Assembly (NCBI RefSeq): GCF_001434915.1
Contig: NZ_AZEF01000008.1
Location: forward strand, 20,067 to 84,066
DNA length: 64,000 bases
Reading direction: 5' to 3'
From: Liquorilactobacillus capillatus DSM 19910
GTDB lineage: Bacteria; Bacillota; Bacilli; Lactobacillales; Lactobacillaceae
Shown here: piece after piece, positions 1 to 7,981 of the stretch
Layout of the letters: each line of letters begins with the position of its first letter
Position numbering within the stretch: position 1 is the first letter of the stretch
Program-made: the position numbers and the translations under genes
The notes under the pieces: model-generated
Databases searched by the model: none
What the model was told of the DNA's origin: nothing
Seen by the model: the letters and a program-made list of their open reading frames with translations, nothing else

Positions 1-447
1 CATCAGGCTGTTGCATTTGCCAATATTATGCCAACGGGCAGTAAGAGGATCCTCTCAGTTGATTTGATGCGTCATTCTAAAGAAGCCCCATCTGGGATTA
101 TGGATAAGATCTTTGTTAGTTTATTTGAGTATGGTCAAAAAGAAGGTTATGAATACTTCAATATGGGAATGGCACCACTTTCTAATGTTGGTCGTTCGGA
201 ATACAGTTTCATCGAGGAACGTGCTGCACACTTAATCTACGAGTATGGTTATCATTTTTATGGTTTCCAAGGGTTACGCTCTTACAAAAATAAGTATGTA
301 ACAGAGTGGCATTCTAAATATACTGCTTATCGTAAGCGAAATTCAGTTTTCATAACGATGCTACAATTAGCTTCAGTTGTTAATCAAAAGACAATGGGAG
401 CTGAACGAAAGAAAAGGCTTTTGTTAGTTACTAATTTATTTAAATAA
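1..447 (+). CDS. mprF: Phosphatidylglycerol lysyltransferase MprF, C-terminal part
   Basis: The frame is open from base 1, so this is the last 148 residues of a longer gene whose start lies outside the window. The stretch with FANIMP, then SVDLMRH, then FNMGMAPLSNVG, is the conserved core of the cytosolic GNAT-like transferase domain of MprF. In that family the domain moves lysine or alanine from aminoacyl-tRNA to phosphatidylglycerol, and the missing N-terminal membrane part flips the lipid. The product lowers surface negative charge and gives resistance to cationic peptides. A strong hairpin follows the stop and separates it from the convergent nrdE. Which amino acid is transferred cannot be told from this part. 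Confidence 0.88.
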   Translation, partial: HQAVAFANIMPTGSKRILSVDLMRHSKEAPSGIMDKIFVSLFEYGQKEGYEYFNMGMAPLSNVGRSEYSFIEERAAHLIYEYGYHFYGFQGLRSYKNKYVTEWHSKYTAYRKRNSVFITMLQLASVVNQKTMGAERKKRLLLVTNLFK

Positions 448-450
448 AAA

Positions 451-496
451 GAAGCAGGGCTAACTTGGATATTACTTTCCAAGTTAGCCCTGCTTC
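451..496. terminator. Bidirectional terminator between mprF and nrdE
   Basis: A perfect 19-bp stem (451-469 with 478-496) with a 8-nt loop lies between two convergent genes. A-rich sequence precedes it and T-rich sequence follows it, so it can serve both strands. Confidence 0.9.
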
Positions 497-544
497 TTTA
501 TTCCTATTATTTAGTAGCTTGTATGTGTTAGTTGAAATAATTAC

Positions 545-2752
545 TTAAATAACACAGCTCTCACATTCATTAGCACCGACTTCGGTTTCGTCGTCTGTGA
601 AAGTACGAATATAGTAGATTGACTTAATTCCTTTGTGATAAGCATAGTTACGTAGAATTGAGAGATCACGCGTAGTCATTTTGTTGGTACTACCGTTTTT
701 CCATTCATATAAGCCTTCAGGAATAGTTGAGCGCATAAACAGAGTCATACTCATCCCTTGATCGACATGCTGTTGTGCTGCGGCATAGACATCGATCACT
801 TTTCGCATATCGGTATCGTAGGCTGATTGATAGTATGGAAGTGTTTCATTAGAAAGGTAAGGCGCTGGGTAATAGATCTTTCCAATCTTTCGCTCCTGTC
901 GTTCCTCAATCCGGTTGATAATCGGATGTAGGCTGGCAGTTGTATCATTAATATATGAGATTGAGCCATTAGGGGCAACTGCTAGTCGATTTTGATGATA
1001 CAGACCATGTTGATGGACAGCTTGCTTTAGCTCATCCCAGTCTTCTTGTGAAGGGATAAAGATATCTTTGAAAATAGCTTTAACTTTCGCCGTTTCAGGA
1101 ACAAAAGTTGTTTGCAAGTATTTGTTGAAATAACTACCGTCGTAGTACTTACTCTTTTCAAAATCAGCAAAAGTTTCCTGCCGTTCTTGAGCAATTTGAT
1201 TAGAAGCTTTCAATGTCCAATAGTTTAAGAGCATAAAGTAGATATTGGTAAAATCAAGTGATTCTTTAGAACCATAGTAGATTTTATTTTTAGCAAGAAA
1301 GGCATGCAGACCCATTGCGCCAAGTCCAATTGTATGGGCTATTTTGTTCCCGTGTTGAATAGATGGCACGACGTCTATATCGGAATGATCGGTAACAAAG
1401 GTTAGAGCACGTACCATTGTTTCAACCGATTTACCAAAGTTAGGGGAAGCCATCAAATTAACAATGTTAGTTGAACCAAGGTTACAACTGATGTCAGTCC
1501 CCATTTTGTCATAGGTTTGAGTGTTATTGACAGTAGATGGCTTTTGAACTTGGAGTATTTCTGAACATAAGTTACTCATAATAATCTTACCGTCAATAGG
1601 ATTAGCTTTGTTGACAGTATCGATATTAATAATATACGGATAGCCTGATTCTTGCTGTAACTTGCTAATTTCAGTTTCCAGTTCACGAGCGCTTATTTTT
1701 TTCTTAGGGATCCGTGGATCTGCAACTAAGTTGTCATACTCCTTGGTAATGTCGATGTAAGAGAATGGCACACCATAGACACGTTCCACACCCCATGGTT
1801 CAAAAAGATACATGTCCTCATCGTTACGAACCAATTCATAAAATTTATCAGGTACGAGGACGCCTAGTGACAATGTTTTTACCCGAATCTTTTCATCAGC
1901 ATTTTCTTTTTTAGCCGATAGAAAAGAGATAATATCAGGGTGGAAAACATTGAGATAAACAACACCAGCACCTTGACGTTGACCTAACTGATTAGAGTAG
2001 GAAAAACTATCTTCAAGTAATTTCATAACAGGAACAACTCCAGAGGCAGCCCCTTGAATATTTTTGATAGGTGCACCTGCTCCACGTAAATTACTGAGAG
2101 TGATCCCGACACCACCGCCAATTCGTGACAACTGCAGGGCAGAATTGATCCCACGTCCAATCGAGTTCATATCATCAGTGATTTGAATTAGAAAACAAGA
2201 AACAAGCTCACCTCTACGCTTCCGACCGGCGTTTAGAAAACTGGGCGTAGCCGGTTGATAACGTTGATGGATTATTTCGTCAGCAAGTGCCAGAGCCAAC
2301 TTTTCATCGCCATTTGCAAAGAAAAGTGCGTTTGCAGCAACACGATCAATAAAACGTTCTAGGTACATAGTGTTGTCGTTAGTTTTAAGAGCGTATTGGG
2401 CATAGAATTTATAGGCTGCCATAAATGTTTTAAATTTAAAATGTGCTTCTTCCAAAAAATGATAAAGTTTTTCAATAAAGGTAAAAGTATATTTTTCTAT
2501 AAATTCACGTTCTAGATAATCATTTGTGCAGAGATAATCAAAACGTTCTTTAAGAGACGAAAAAGTCATCATATTGGGTCGAACGTTTTCTTTGAGGAAA
2601 GCTTCCAAAGCTTCTTTGTCCCTTTGTAAAGGAATCTGACCGTCCACAGGGATATTAATTTCGTTGTTCAAGTCATAATAGGTAACCTGACTGCTGTCTA
2701 TTTGTTTAAGCGACAAGTTTTTCACCACTTTCTTAAGATTTAATTCGCTCAC
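545..2752 (-). CDS. nrdE: Class Ib ribonucleoside-diphosphate reductase, alpha subunit NrdE
   Basis: This is the catalytic subunit that reduces ribonucleoside diphosphates to deoxy forms. It has 735 residues, normal for NrdE. Visible key residues are Cys186 (in VSCFL), the thiyl-radical Cys396 (in NLCSEI), Cys423 (in ISCNLGS) and the C-terminal redox pair Cys730/Cys733 (CESCVI). The N-terminus lacks the ATP-cone of class Ia enzymes, which fits class Ib. Its radical-generating partner NrdF is not in this window, and the gene ends at a terminator, so the partner must be encoded elsewhere. The GTG start at 2752 has no clear ribosome-binding site, and a GTG or TTG about 10-12 codons further in is possible. 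A terminator separates it from the upstream nrdH. Confidence 0.93.
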   Translation of the reverse strand: MSELNLKKVVKNLSLKQIDSSQVTYYDLNNEINIPVDGQIPLQRDKEALEAFLKENVRPNMMTFSSLKERFDYLCTNDYLEREFIEKYTFTFIEKLYHFLEEAHFKFKTFMAAYKFYAQYALKTNDNTMYLERFIDRVAANALFFANGDEKLALALADEIIHQRYQPATPSFLNAGRKRRGELVSCFLIQITDDMNSIGRGINSALQLSRIGGGVGITLSNLRGAGAPIKNIQGAASGVVPVMKLLEDSFSYSNQLGQRQGAGVVYLNVFHPDIISFLSAKKENADEKIRVKTLSLGVLVPDKFYELVRNDEDMYLFEPWGVERVYGVPFSYIDITKEYDNLVADPRIPKKKISARELETEISKLQQESGYPYIINIDTVNKANPIDGKIIMSNLCSEILQVQKPSTVNNTQTYDKMGTDISCNLGSTNIVNLMASPNFGKSVETMVRALTFVTDHSDIDVVPSIQHGNKIAHTIGLGAMGLHAFLAKNKIYYGSKESLDFTNIYFMLLNYWTLKASNQIAQERQETFADFEKSKYYDGSYFNKYLQTTFVPETAKVKAIFKDIFIPSQEDWDELKQAVHQHGLYHQNRLAVAPNGSISYINDTTASLHPIINRIEERQERKIGKIYYPAPYLSNETLPYYQSAYDTDMRKVIDVYAAAQQHVDQGMSMTLFMRSTIPEGLYEWKNGSTNKMTTRDLSILRNYAYHKGIKSIYYIRTFTDDETEVGANECESCVI

Positions 2753-2943
2753 TAAGCTTTAATTAAGCAGAGAACATAAATTAACGGAACATGGCATCTA
2801 TTAGACACAAGTCTTACTAGAAACAAGACGTATGTTGTGGTCGCCAGTTCCGGTAATAGTTACGTTATTGCGCGGGACTCTAAAGGTACTTAGTGACTAA
2901 ATTGTTCATGTTATTGTTTAGGTATACTTGAATGTTTAAGTGC
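2753..2943 (-). other. Spacer upstream of nrdE, with a 31-codon open stretch
   Basis: This interval lies between the nrdH terminator and nrdE. On the minus strand 2896-2801 is open for 31 codons without an obvious start codon. Its translation contains NNVTITGTGDHNIRLVSSK, which loosely recalls the N-terminal half of ribosomal protein L33 (NVT...TGDRN...K). It may be a gene remnant or chance. A hairpin (2811-2829) lies just beyond its end. A poor promoter (TTGTTT, 17 bp, TAATAG) can be read for nrdE but is weak. Confidence 0.3.
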
Positions 2944-3011
2944 AAAAAAATATTGAAGCAGGTTCAAACTAAAACAATGATTACTAAAAATAGATGTTTG
3001 AATGCTTCAAT
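2944..3011 (-). terminator. Terminator after nrdH
   Basis: On the minus strand a long stem forms from 3011-2996 and 2969-2952: an 8-bp outer part GCTTCAAT/ATTGAAGC and an inner 7-bp part separated by a small bulge. It is followed by A and seven T. It sits directly behind nrdH and ahead of nrdE. Confidence 0.75.
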
Positions 3012-3017
3012 AAAAAT

Positions 3018-3248
3018 TTATTGTGCTACTAAAGTCTTCAAAAGATCTGGACGAAAGCCGTTAATAATGGGATCACTATTTTTTTCAATAACAGGAACGG
3101 TTCGGAAGCCTTTTTCTTGAAGGTAGTCAATATATTTAGGTTCATTAGTAATATTATGTTCTTCAAAAGAAATTTGATGTTCTTTCAAAAATTTTTTGGT
3201 CATCTTGCACTGAATGCAGTTATTTTTTGTAAAAATTGCTAAACTCAT
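3018..3248 (-). CDS. nrdH: Glutaredoxin-like protein NrdH
   Basis: NrdH is the small thiol donor that re-reduces the C-terminal cysteines of NrdE using thioredoxin reductase. The 76-residue protein has the redox motif CIQC near its N-terminus (NNCIQCKM) and the FRTVPVI and NGFRPD segments typical of the NrdH/glutaredoxin fold. The ATG at 3248 is chosen because GAGGGG lies 8 nt upstream; a GTG three codons earlier overlaps that site. NrdR-like boxes and a promoter precede it. The trxB gene at 44951 is the probable electron source. Confidence 0.92.
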   Translation of the reverse strand: MSLAIFTKNNCIQCKMTKKFLKEHQISFEEHNITNEPKYIDYLQEKGFRTVPVIEKNSDPIINGFRPDLLKTLVAQ

Positions 3249-3281
3249 AGTTGGCACCCCTCATTAATATATTGTATGCTA

Positions 3282-3309
3282 AGTATACAGCAATTCAGAA
3301 AATAATCAA
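3282..3309 (-). promoter_or_regulatory. nrdH promoter
   Basis: Reading leftward, TTGATT (3309-3304), 16 bp, TATACT (3287-3282) makes a sigma-A promoter about 35 bp before the nrdH start. The two NrdR-like boxes lie immediately upstream. Confidence 0.6.
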
Positions 3310-3316
3310 GTATTAC

Positions 3317-3365
3317 AGCACTATATATAGGCCTTTCTCATCTAAGTGTTACGAGATATAGTGTT
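3317..3365 (-). promoter_or_regulatory. Pair of NrdR-box-like operators
   Basis: Two imperfect 16-bp palindromes match the NrdR box (consensus like ACACTATATATAGTGT). One holds CACTATATATAG at 3319-3330. The other, at 3350-3365, reads CACTATATCTCG on the minus strand. Their centres are 33 bp apart, about three helical turns, which is the usual layout for NrdR sites next to ribonucleotide reductase genes. NrdR represses these genes when dATP is plentiful. No nrdR gene is in the window. Confidence 0.68.
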
Positions 3366-3439
3366 TTGCTAGAAGGGGATAATCTAGCCTCTTTTAATAT
3401 TGAAATAAGCTTTTAAATTAAGGAAAGTTGGCTTTATTG

Positions 3440-4048
3440 ATGACAAACTATTATTATTCTAAAAATCCAGATGTTGAGCATAATGAACAGACTTGGAACT
3501 TTGAACTATTAGGAAGTAACTTGACGTTTATAACTGATAACGGTGTTTTCTCCAAAAGAACAGTTGATTTTGGTTCAAGGGTACTTCTTCAGAATATCAA
3601 GTTAGAGCAGCCGCTTCAAGGGGATTTCCTTGACGTTGGTTGTGGCTACGGACCGATCGGTTTAGCACTTGCTAAAAAGTACCCACAGTCGCATGTCGAT
3701 ATGGTCGATGTAAATGAATTAGCACTTGAGCTAGCTCAAAAAAACGCAGCTAAAAATAACATTACTAATGTGACTGTTACAGAGTCGAACATTTATCAAC
3801 AAGTAAAAAAAGATGATTATGCCGTAATCGTTTCTAATCCGCCTATTAGAGCAGGGAAAAAAGTAGTGCATTTAATTCTTACAGAAGCATATATGCATCT
3901 ACAAAAAAATGGTAAGATTGTAGTTGTGATTCAGAAAAAGCAGGGAGCCCCTTCAGCTAGAAAAAAGCTTGAAGAAGTTTTTGGAAATTGTACAGTAATA
4001 GCTAAGGAAAAAGGGTATTTTATACTTGAAAGTATTAAAGAAAGATAA
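3440..4048 (+). CDS. Class I SAM-dependent methyltransferase, RsmC/YbxB family
   Basis: The 202-residue protein has a Rossmann-type SAM site DVGCGYGPIG (about residues 65-74) and the catalytic SNPPIRAGK motif (about 132-140) of N2-guanine methyltransferases of the RsmC/RlmG family, so it probably modifies 16S rRNA. It corresponds to the short one-domain YbxB type of Firmicutes rather than the two-domain E. coli RsmC. The ATG at 3440 is preferred because the protein then starts MTNYYYS like its relatives; AGGAAAG lies 12 nt upstream and in-frame TTG codons precede it. tadA follows 21 bp on. The exact target base is inferred. Confidence 0.85.
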   Translation: MTNYYYSKNPDVEHNEQTWNFELLGSNLTFITDNGVFSKRTVDFGSRVLLQNIKLEQPLQGDFLDVGCGYGPIGLALAKKYPQSHVDMVDVNELALELAQKNAAKNNITNVTVTESNIYQQVKKDDYAVIVSNPPIRAGKKVVHLILTEAYMHLQKNGKIVVVIQKKQGAPSARKKLEEVFGNCTVIAKEKGYFILESIKER

Positions 4049-4069
4049 GCGGAAGGGCTGATAGGAATA

Positions 4070-4561
4070 GTGGCTTTAAGTGAAAATGAAAAAAAATATT
4101 TCATGAAAGAGGCTATTTATGAAGCGATTCAGGCAGAAAGAATCGGTGAAGTTCCCATTGGCTGTGTAATTGTCTGGAAGGGAAAAATAATCAGTCGTGG
4201 GCATAATCTGCGTGAACACAGCCAGAATGCAACAATGCATGCTGAACTGTTAGCAATTCAGGAAGCAAACGATGCTGTTGGTAGTTGGCGTCTACCAGAA
4301 GCACAGTTATTCGTAACGTTAGAACCTTGTCCGATGTGTAGTGGTGCGATTATTAATGCAAGAGTTAAAGAAGTATACTATGGAGCTCCAGACCCCAAGG
4401 CTGGAACGGTCGGGACATTGATGAATCTACTGACAGATAAACGCTTTAACCATCAGGTCAAAGTAGAACAAGGGTTATTAAAGGAGCAATGTGCCCGACT
4501 GTTAAAGAATTTCTTTAAACAAATACGAAAGCGAAGAAAGCAGCAAAAAAAGATAAAGTAA
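4070..4561 (+). CDS. tadA: tRNA-specific adenosine deaminase TadA
   Basis: TadA converts adenosine 34 of tRNA-Arg(ACG) to inosine. The zinc site is complete: HAE at residues 57-59 and PCPMC with Cys87 and Cys90, and Glu59 is the proton shuttle. At 163 residues the length is normal, with a very basic C-terminal tail (KKRRKQQKK type). The start is GTG 4070 behind AGGAA. The order tadA, SRP RNA, dnaX is the standard one in Bacilli. Confidence 0.95.
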   Translation: MALSENEKKYFMKEAIYEAIQAERIGEVPIGCVIVWKGKIISRGHNLREHSQNATMHAELLAIQEANDAVGSWRLPEAQLFVTLEPCPMCSGAIINARVKEVYYGAPDPKAGTVGTLMNLLTDKRFNHQVKVEQGLLKEQCARLLKNFFKQIRKRRKQQKKIK

Positions 4562-4587
4562 AACTGGTAATTTAAGAGAAAAACGTG

Positions 4588-4701
4588 TATCATAGTAACT
4601 GCCGAAAGGCCTTGAGACAATGTTGTCCTTGTGAATCGTGTCAGATCCGGAAGGAAGCAGCACTAAGCTTGGTTCAGCATGTGTCTTAAGTTAATATGAT
4701 A
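4588..4701 (+). ncRNA. ffs: Signal recognition particle RNA, small type
   Basis: The invariant helix-8 core TCAGATCCGGAAGGAAGCAGC-like stretch is present at about 4645-4665. The flanks close into a rod: TATCATA at 4588-4594 pairs with TATGATA at 4695-4701, and further pairing lies inside. With Ffh this RNA targets nascent membrane and secreted proteins to the membrane. Its place between tadA and dnaX is the usual one. The ends are estimated from the terminal helix. Confidence 0.92.
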
Positions 4702-4707
4702 GCGAAG

Positions 4708-4740
4708 CTCTCGATCAATTACGATCGGGAGATTTTTTTT
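4708..4740 (+). terminator. Terminator after the SRP RNA
   Basis: A 9-bp stem (4708-4716 with 4723-4731, one G-U pair) with a 6-nt loop is followed by eight T. dnaX must therefore use a promoter in the next 60 bp or read-through. Confidence 0.85.
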
Positions 4741-4798
4741 AATTAATGCCAACTATTTAATAGTATCAAGCAAATTTTTACGAAAAGAGGAGTAAAGA

Positions 4799-6526
4799 AT
4801 GGGGTATCAAGCATTATATCGTGTTTGGAGACCACAAAGATTCGAGGATCTTATTGGTCAGAAGATGATTACACAAACATTAAAAAATGCAATTTCTACT
4901 GGTCAGACCAGTCACGCCTATCTCTTTACCGGACCGCGCGGAACTGGAAAGACTTCTGCGGCAAAAATATTTGCTAAGGCACTTAATTGTCATCACCAAA
5001 AAAATGGTGAACCATGTAACGAGTGTGATATTTGCCGTGCGATAACTGAAGGACGCCTAAACGATGTTATTGAGATTGATGCCGCTTCAAATAATAGTGT
5101 TGACGAGGTTCGGGATATTCGGGATAAAGTAAAATATGCACCAACACAGGCTGATTATAAGGTTTATATTATTGATGAAGTGCATATGCTCTCAGCGGGA
5201 GCTTTTAATGCATTGTTAAAAACACTTGAAGAGCCACCAGCAAACGTTGTTTTTATCTTAGCAACAACAGAACCGCACAAGATACCTGCAACTATTATTT
5301 CACGGACACAGCGTTTTGATTTTCGGAGAATAGATATACAAGATATCTATACACGGATGGCTTATATTTTAGAACAAGATAAGTTAACATATGAAAAAGA
5401 AGCATTGAAGGTAATTGCCAAAGCCGCAGCTGGCGGAATGCGGGATGCCTTAAGTATCTTAGATCAAGTTATCTCTTTTGGTGGACACAAAGTGACGCTG
5501 CAAAATGCATTATTGGTAACTGGTAGTGTTACTCATGAAAAATTACAAAAGTATTTACAAGAGATTTTTGCGCATCAGACTGCACAAGCTTTGCAAGAGT
5601 TGCAATTGATATTAGATGAAGGTAAGAATGCCAATCGTTTTATCGAGGACATTATTGATTATTATCGGACTCTGTTGCTTTTTAAAACAGCACCTGAGAT
5701 CTTACAATCAGATGAAGATGTAAGTGAAAGCGCAGATTTTAAAAAGATGGCAGCAGAGTCGGATGCTCAATTACTGTACAGGGCAATCGATATCTTAAAT
5801 GAGCAGCAGCAAAGTATGCGCTTTTCAACGCATACTGATGTCTACCTTGAGGTCTTGACGGTTAAATTAGCACAGCTTAAAGTAAATGATGCGGATGAAT
5901 CAGTAGCTGCAACAACTGTTGCCAAGCTACAAGAGCAACTTCAGGGTTTGACGCAGCAAGTTAGAGAATTAAAGAAACAGGGTTCGATGGTGTCTAACAC
6001 TAACATGGCACGAGCAACCTCGTCTGGTACGAAGGCTGTAGCTAAGAAGGGATCAGGTTATAAGAGCCCTAAGGTTGAACTAGAAAAAGTTTATCCCATT
6101 TTGGCTAATGCAACACGTGATAGTTTGGTACAATTAAAGGGTATTTGGGGAGACTTAATGGCGATGCTTTCTGTAACGCAGCGTGCGATTATGAATATCA
6201 CACAACCAGTTGCAGCTAGCAACAGCGGAGTTATTGTAAGTTTTAAGTATGATTTTTTGTGCGAAAAAGCAATGGCGGATGAGGAGTTATTACAGGCACT
6301 AACTAGTGGCTTAGAACGCTTAGTAGGTGATAAAATGACATTAGTCTTTATCACGCAGACGCAGTGGCCTAAACTAAGGCAGAAATATTTAGTAGAACAC
6401 AAAGAAGAACTGGAAAATAATAATAATGCTGCAAAAGCTGAGGCAGTTGAACCACCTAAGGATGAGGTAGTAGACCAGGCCAAAAAAATATTTGGTGAAG
6501 AAATTGTTGAAGTAAAAGAAGATTAA
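4799..6526 (+). CDS. dnaX: DNA polymerase III subunits gamma/tau
   Basis: This is the clamp-loader ATPase that assembles the sliding clamp and links the replicase to the helicase. The AAA+ module has Walker A GPRGTGKT (residues 45-52), a zinc knuckle (Cys64, 73, 76, 79), Walker B DEVH (about 126) and the arginine finger in IISRTQ. The C-terminal third (from about residue 380) contains a coiled-coil-prone stretch and an acidic end typical of tau. At 575 residues it is normal for Bacilli. I saw no E. coli-like slippery site for a gamma form. It heads the block dnaX-ybaB-recR-yaaL; ATG 4799 follows GAGGAG. Confidence 0.95.
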   Translation: MGYQALYRVWRPQRFEDLIGQKMITQTLKNAISTGQTSHAYLFTGPRGTGKTSAAKIFAKALNCHHQKNGEPCNECDICRAITEGRLNDVIEIDAASNNSVDEVRDIRDKVKYAPTQADYKVYIIDEVHMLSAGAFNALLKTLEEPPANVVFILATTEPHKIPATIISRTQRFDFRRIDIQDIYTRMAYILEQDKLTYEKEALKVIAKAAAGGMRDALSILDQVISFGGHKVTLQNALLVTGSVTHEKLQKYLQEIFAHQTAQALQELQLILDEGKNANRFIEDIIDYYRTLLLFKTAPEILQSDEDVSESADFKKMAAESDAQLLYRAIDILNEQQQSMRFSTHTDVYLEVLTVKLAQLKVNDADESVAATTVAKLQEQLQGLTQQVRELKKQGSMVSNTNMARATSSGTKAVAKKGSGYKSPKVELEKVYPILANATRDSLVQLKGIWGDLMAMLSVTQRAIMNITQPVAASNSGVIVSFKYDFLCEKAMADEELLQALTSGLERLVGDKMTLVFITQTQWPKLRQKYLVEHKEELENNNNAAKAEAVEPPKDEVVDQAKKIFGEEIVEVKED

Positions 6527-6545
6527 ATGAAGGGATGTTGTTATT

Positions 6546-6860
6546 ATGATGCGTGGAATGGGAAATATGCAAGGCATGATGAAACAAATGCAGAAGATGC
6601 AGAAAAATATGAAAGTTGATCAAGAAAAACTTGATCAAACAATTTTTACGGGGAAGTCAGCAGATGATGCTGTAGTTGTAAAGTTCACAGGTAAGCGTGA
6701 GATGAAGGATATTGTTATCAGTCCTGAGGCGATTGATCCAGATGATGTAGATATGCTACAGGATCTTGTTATTATGGCTGTCAACGATGCAATGCAAAAA
6801 GTTGAAGAAGAGACACAAAAAACGATGGGAAAATATACCCGTAATGTACCAGGGTTTTAA
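6546..6860 (+). CDS. Nucleoid-associated protein YbaB/EbfC family
   Basis: A 104-residue protein with a Met/Gly-rich N-terminus ([18 protein letters not shown]), a central beta-strand region and an acidic end in NDAM, which matches YbaB/EbfC. Family members form dimers that bind DNA without strong sequence preference. The gene sits 19 bp after dnaX and 31 bp before recR, the standard linkage. ATG 6546 lies behind AAGGGATG. Confidence 0.92.
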   Translation: MMRGMGNMQGMMKQMQKMQKNMKVDQEKLDQTIFTGKSADDAVVVKFTGKREMKDIVISPEAIDPDDVDMLQDLVIMAVNDAMQKVEEETQKTMGKYTRNVPGF

Positions 6861-6891
6861 TTAGAACTTAAGTGAGAGAGGAACCTTAAAG

Positions 6892-7491
6892 ATGCAGTAT
6901 CCAGAACCAATTGCAAAACTGATTGATGGTTATATGAAATTACCTGGAATTGGTGAAAAGACGGCTGTGCGCTTAGCTTTCTATACGATCAGTATGGACA
7001 CTGATGATGTTAATGAATTTTCTCAGGCACTTGTGGCAGCTAAGAAAAACCTTCATTACTGTAGTATTTGCGGTAATATTACTGAAAGTGATCCTTGTGT
7101 TATCTGTGCTGATAAAGGTCGCGATCGTACTAAGGTAATAGTTGTAGAACAATCTAAAGATGTAATGTCATTAGAGAAAATGCGTGAATATCATGGGTTG
7201 TACCACGTTTTACATGGTGTCTTGTCACCGATGGAAGGACGTGGACCAGAGGATATTAATATTGCCAGTTTAGTGAAACGACTGCAAAAAAACCCTGATT
7301 TAACAGAGGTTATTATTGCTACAAACGCCACGCCTGAAGGTGAGGCAACGGCAATGTATATTTCACGGTTAATTAAACCAGCTAACATCAAGGTAACACG
7401 CTTAGCACACGGGTTAGCTGTAGGCAGCGATATTGAATATGCTGATGAGATGACGCTCTACAAAGCGATCGAAGGCCGTCAGGAGATTTAA
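6892..7491 (+). CDS. recR: Recombination mediator protein RecR
   Basis: RecR acts with RecO and RecF to load RecA on gapped DNA. The order is helix-hairpin-helix (LPGIGEKTA, about residues 17-25), a four-cysteine zinc finger (Cys57, 60, 69, 72), then a Toprim domain starting at VIVVEQSKD. At 199 residues it is full length. It is co-transcribed with dnaX and ybaB. ATG 6892 follows GAGAGGAACC. Confidence 0.96.
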   Translation: MQYPEPIAKLIDGYMKLPGIGEKTAVRLAFYTISMDTDDVNEFSQALVAAKKNLHYCSICGNITESDPCVICADKGRDRTKVIVVEQSKDVMSLEKMREYHGLYHVLHGVLSPMEGRGPEDINIASLVKRLQKNPDLTEVIIATNATPEGEATAMYISRLIKPANIKVTRLAHGLAVGSDIEYADEMTLYKAIEGRQEI

Positions 7492-7513
7492 ACTTGAGGA
7501 GGCGCTGACAAAA

Positions 7514-7753
7514 TTGTTTGGTCGAAATAAAGAGAAACTTAGGACAATTTACGATAGCTTTTTGTTAGAAACGATTGATAGTGCGGCAGCTGATTGGGAG
7601 AGTGCTAAACAGACCCAGCAAGCTGTGCGGGAAGTTGACGATGAACTAGTTGCTCAAACTGAACTAGCAGGCGCCAAGTATGCGTTCCTTTATTTGGAAG
7701 CTCGTAGAAGAAAAGTTAAGGGACACATCCAAGCATCGATCATTGAGCATTGA
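7514..7753 (+). CDS. YaaL family protein (DUF2508)
   Basis: A 79-residue, highly charged, mostly helical protein without membrane segment. Its place directly after recR and its size match YaaL of Bacilli, for which no biochemical role is settled. It starts with TTG at 7514, 11 nt after GAGGAGG (7496-7502). It appears to be the last gene of the dnaX operon, as a hairpin follows. Confidence 0.75.
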   Translation: MFGRNKEKLRTIYDSFLLETIDSAAADWESAKQTQQAVREVDDELVAQTELAGAKYAFLYLEARRRKVKGHIQASIIEH

Positions 7754-7803
7754 TTGTATGACGAATCAGTAATTTTTTATTACCACTATGATATATTAAG
7801 AAA

Positions 7804-7853
7804 TGCAAGGCTGGTTGCGAAACGGATGTTTTGCTGATCGGCCTTGTATTTTT
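7804..7853 (+). terminator. Probable terminator after yaaL
   Basis: CAAGGC (7806-7811) pairs with GCCTTG (7841-7846). An inner GCGAAAC/GTTTTGC helix extends it, and ATTTTTG follows. It is imperfect but well placed. Confidence 0.6.
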
Positions 7854-7900
7854 GTAATGGATAAAGTACATGTGATATACGGAATCAGCAAGAAACTCGG

Positions 7901-7922
7901 GGTCAAAAAAGAACTTTTGACC
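7901..7922. repeat. Inverted repeat with GGTCAAAA arms upstream of tmk
   Basis: GGTCAAAA (7901-7908) and TTTTGACC (7915-7922) flank 6 nt, a perfect 8-bp inverted repeat. No T-run follows, so it is not an ordinary terminator in the plus direction. It lies about 30 bp before the -10 box (TATAAT, 7954-7959) of tmk and could be an operator or leader hairpin. Confidence 0.5.
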
Positions 7923-7981
7923 TAGCGACTGGCGTTAATAAAGTAAAATATACTATAATAAGACTAGTGAGGTTATCTAAC

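Noticed and set aside
796..978. ORF within nrdE in another frame
   Set aside because: No ribosome site, and fully inside a conserved gene.
2932..3120. 62-codon ORF on the plus strand opposite nrdH
   Set aside because: It has no ribosome site and overlaps the intact nrdH and its terminator; it is antisense to a recognised gene.
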